A program made the position numbers and the translations under genes. Of a stretch of DNA of 64,000 bases, positions 61,411 to 64,000 are shown in pieces. Numbering within the stretch: the stretch's first letter is position 1; each line of letters opens with the position of its first letter. The notes under the pieces were generated by a model. The model was given only the letters and a program-made list of their open reading frames with translations, made no database searches and was not told the DNA's origin. Location of the stretch: contig NC_073693.1 in NCBI RefSeq assembly GCF_029784155.1, forward strand, positions 288,644,875 to 288,708,874. The letters are read 5' to 3'. The DNA comes from Uranotaenia lowii (Eukaryota > Arthropoda > Insecta > Diptera > Culicidae).

Positions 61411-62911
61411 CTGTACCACCAGGCGCATCTAGGAAATAAAATCCGCCGTTTCGGTTAACCACTGCGTGCATAATTTTGTTATAAACTTTCCGCTGATCTT
61501 CGTTCAGCTGTGGAAGTCTTGTTAGAACATAACTTTTTAGTTCGTCAATGTGCTGTGATTGCTGAATCGAATCGGAAAAGTTACAGGCAATTCGGTTTGG
61601 TGCAGGCATTCCCAACTGTGTTAAAGATTTGTTTATCATTGATAGACACATGTTTTCGATTGATACCAACGCCTCGTTGTATACGTTTTCAGAAAATTCA
61701 AAAGTTGGATTTTGCTGCGCATTTTGTAAACGATGTAAATAATCTTGACTCATATGATCTTTGTACTTTTCCCAAAGATTTGTAGGATTGGATGGAAAGC
61801 AAGAGGATAATATAATGGCGAACAATGTGCGAATCTGCTGGGGATGTGCAGTATTTACTGCATCATCGATAGTGGTATCCCAATGTGAATCGTTTTCCAG
61901 AAGGTTCCTATCTTGGCACGCTTCACGGTAAGTCGCGCATAAACGATCATTCACCGTTTTTAATTCTTGGAAAGATGTTGGTCCACGAACATTGATAAGT
62001 AGTAATCTCAAGTAAAAACATTCTGCATTATTTGGATGCACAGTGTATAGACGGCCTAGAGCATTACTGGAAAATACGTTGTTATGTCCTTCAACTGCTT
62101 TTCCTTGTTTACGACGCTGGAATTTCTTTGAAGATGCATTCCATGTATAAAACCTTGGCACTTCGGAGTAAAGAAGTGTTTTAGCAAATGTATCATTTTG
62201 GCACAGTGAAAAAAACGCGGTTAATGTTGTTGATGGTGCCGTCAATACTCTCTCACGAACATTAGAAGATGTGAAGTACACACGTTGTCCATTCTCTAAA
62301 TGGACTGCCAAATGTGTCACCGTTGGATATCGCTCATGTATTGCAAATGATAAGATACGCCAAACTGCTTCATTACTGCTAATATAACGACCAAGATGAT
62401 ACTGGCTAATTTCGTCAATCGATTCTGAAGTGTTTTCCATTCCAAAAACAGCCATATCACTACCCTTATTGACATATTTACATATGTATTTTATTGATTT
62501 GACTGAATTGCAATACTCCACGTTTATATGTGCTTTAAATATTTTTGATAGCAATGGTGAATACGGAACGATCCAACGATTATCAATATCGATATTGTTA
62601 ACAGTAACTGATCGACCACCGTTTTCGATTGATCGGCGACGATAAAGTGGGTACCCGTCATTGCCAGTAATTGTATTAGAAACGAAAAGTTTCGGGAACC
62701 GTTTGGTACACTTTCCGTCAACCATGCAAGGGGAATTGATATTGAGTATTCCACATGGCCCATGAATCATGTTTTTGCATATTACTTCAAATAATCCTGG
62801 GTCTACGTTTTTATCAGGTATTTCTGCTGAAATTACTTTATCGATTTGGTCAGGTCTTATTTTATCGATTAGCCAGATTAAAATATGCGCATGTGGTAGC
62901 CCTCTTTTCTG
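61411..62911 (-). CDS. Helitron Rep/helicase, HUH motif to Walker A (exon before intron)
   Basis: In frame with the upstream Rep part. HUH metal-binding motif PHAHI at 62885-62893, followed by the two-tyrosine motif KYICKYVNKG (Tyr codons 62486-62488 and 62474-62476), the nucleophiles of Helitron Rep. A linker of about 300 residues follows (LTAFFSLCQND, FQRRKQGK, CFPSNP). It ends in the PIF1-type helicase start RKVYNKIM and Walker A FYFLDAPGGTG, cut by the intron at GGTACAG/gtaaat. No stop within. The protein should act in the nucleus. Confidence 0.85.
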
Positions 62912-62914
62912 TCA

Positions 62915-64000
62915 CTCTACAGAATACATCCAACATCTTGTTTCTCCATAAACTTGATGTTTTACTATAAGATCCATCAATGCCTTCAACTTTTGCTTAA
63001 AAACACGTGCTAATATGTCGTGACGTTCAGATGTTGACTGTCCAGCTAACAGTAGGTCTTTGATTTCGTTCCATTTAGGATTACACGTGAATGTTACGAA
63101 ACAGGCACGAACATATGCCATCGCGTCTTGAGCATATTCGTGCATATGCCGCGGACTACCGGTAAACGTGGCTGGTAGTACAACTCTTTTTCCAAAATCC
63201 TCGGGATTAAAATTACCATCACTTCGAACAGCATCACGAAGGTGGATGTACTCTTCAGAACGTAACTTGCTCTGATTTAGTCGAATATAAAGTAGTCGTT
63301 CTGTCTCTATTTTGGCATACATGTCAACGATATACTGATTAAAAAGTGCTCGGCATCTTAGAATGTGATTATCAATATTATGACGAATCATCATCCGGTA
63401 AGCATAATAGTGCATGGCACTTACTTTTTTGTTAGTATCAGCACCTGTCTGAGGATTTATCATTTTGATATTGAAATGATATCCATCTTGACCTTGCCAA
63501 AATATAATCGGATATTGCAATGCATCATATGATCGATGCGTTTCTGAAACACGTTGAATATTTCCACTTCTACGGTGAAGAATGATATCACGTGATTGGA
63601 ATTCTTCACCAACTATGATGATTGCCACTTCATTAATTGTAGGAGCATTGTATCGCCTTTCATGCCGGCCAGTGGGTCTTTTATGTGCTCTTATAACAAT
63701 TGAAAAGTTATCATTTGGCATTTGTTCCAGTGCTGTTCTAAACAATTTGACCAACTCATTATGCTGTTGGAAAAAAGATTCAAGTTCACGAATAATTTCT
63801 CGATCTGCATCGATATTATATCGGCAACGCTGATTAATCTGTTGTTCAGTATCTCCCATGAAATATATTTGTAGGAATCGATGATCCGAATCTGGCATTG
63901 GTAACAGAGATCCTGCTCTATGGTATATTTGTCCTTGCACTTTAAATGTAGACGCGTAATTGTTGTGAACAACATTAGTTGCCCCGAAAGATGTCATTTG
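62915..64000 (-). pseudogene. Helitron Rep/helicase, N-terminal Rep part (5' incomplete, ends at an in-frame TGA)
   Basis: Helitron-like N domain (KVQGQIYHRAGSLLP, DHRFLQIYFMGD, near the window edge) leads to the Rep region. Rep motif 1 is VTFTCNPKW (about 63071-63097). The frame then stops at TGA 62912-62914, after MYSVE, and continues in the same frame with QKRGLPHAHILIWL. In related proteins this position is a residue such as Trp or Phe, so TGG to TGA is the simplest change. The N-terminus is cut by the window. Rep nicks and joins DNA ends in rolling-circle-like transposition. Whether the stop is a mutation, read-through or an assembly error cannot be told. Confidence 0.8.

Larger units (their letters stand above)
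59661..64000 (-). mobile_element. Autonomous-type Helitron, 3' 4.3 kb (continues beyond the window)
   Basis: On the minus strand the 3' end reads ...CACACCGGGTCAGCTAG followed by T, the CTRR/T rule. A small hairpin (GTGTAGCAAAGCACAC, 59673-59688) lies about 9 nt upstream. A 426-nt 3' untranslated part separates it from the Rep/helicase gene. The 5' end and N-terminus lie past 64000. Insertion between A and T is seen at this end only. Confidence 0.85.

Overview
The window reads as nuclear DNA of an insect, most likely a dipteran and possibly a mosquito. It is AT-rich, has short introns (55 to 193 nt) with ordinary GT-AG sites, carries the 5' exons of an insect-type NRF-domain gene, and is dense with retrotransposons, SINEs, MITEs and Helitrons. 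The order is inferred from gene structure and repeat style, not from any search. There are no operons, no CRISPR array, no recognisable viral insert, and no free-standing tRNA or rRNA gene.

Layout. 1-3834: AT-rich DNA with repeat fragments and a 950-bp TA-flanked MITE, probably intronic to the gene that follows. 3835-4666 (minus): the first three coding exons of a nose-resistant-to-fluoxetine (nrf-6)-like membrane acyltransferase, with a TATA box just upstream; later exons are not visible and should lie beyond position 1. 4782-10934: gene-poor, with a 175-bp CA microsatellite and repeat modules. 10935-15294: a long-inverted-repeat DNA element split by a PHD-type ORF1 / EEP-RT non-LTR retrotransposon. 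16428-16640: a Helitron 3' relic. 18157-21357: a triple nest. An RTE-like retrotransposon with an inverted 5' half has 14-bp target duplications; a putative solo LTR (5-bp duplication) sits inside it; a TTAA-flanked piggyBac-like MITE sits inside the LTR.

21768-48540 is a TE mosaic: two tRNA-derived SINE families (one copy inside another), a 75-bp tandem array, a hAT-like element carrying a 547-bp near-perfect palindrome, foldback elements with 9-bp duplications, and GATCA-rich hexamer tracts. 48541-59660 is AT-rich and gene-free apart from MITEs, a complete non-autonomous Helitron (52409-54035) and an inverted copy of a 480-bp repeat. 59661-64000 (minus) is the 3' 4.3 kb of an autonomous-type Helitron encoding a Rep (HUH) / PIF1-type helicase. 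It is interrupted by one in-frame TGA, has a 55-nt intron exactly in the Walker A motif, and runs off the window.

The only host gene I can defend is the NRF gene. The strongest observations are structural: the nested RTE with a twin-priming-like inversion, the Helitron intron whose two splice sites lie in a duplicated AGGT segment, the hAT-like families sharing an AAGGTTGCC terminus but carrying different internal short repeats, and the foldback family. All structural calls were made by eye on the sequence; no search was run.
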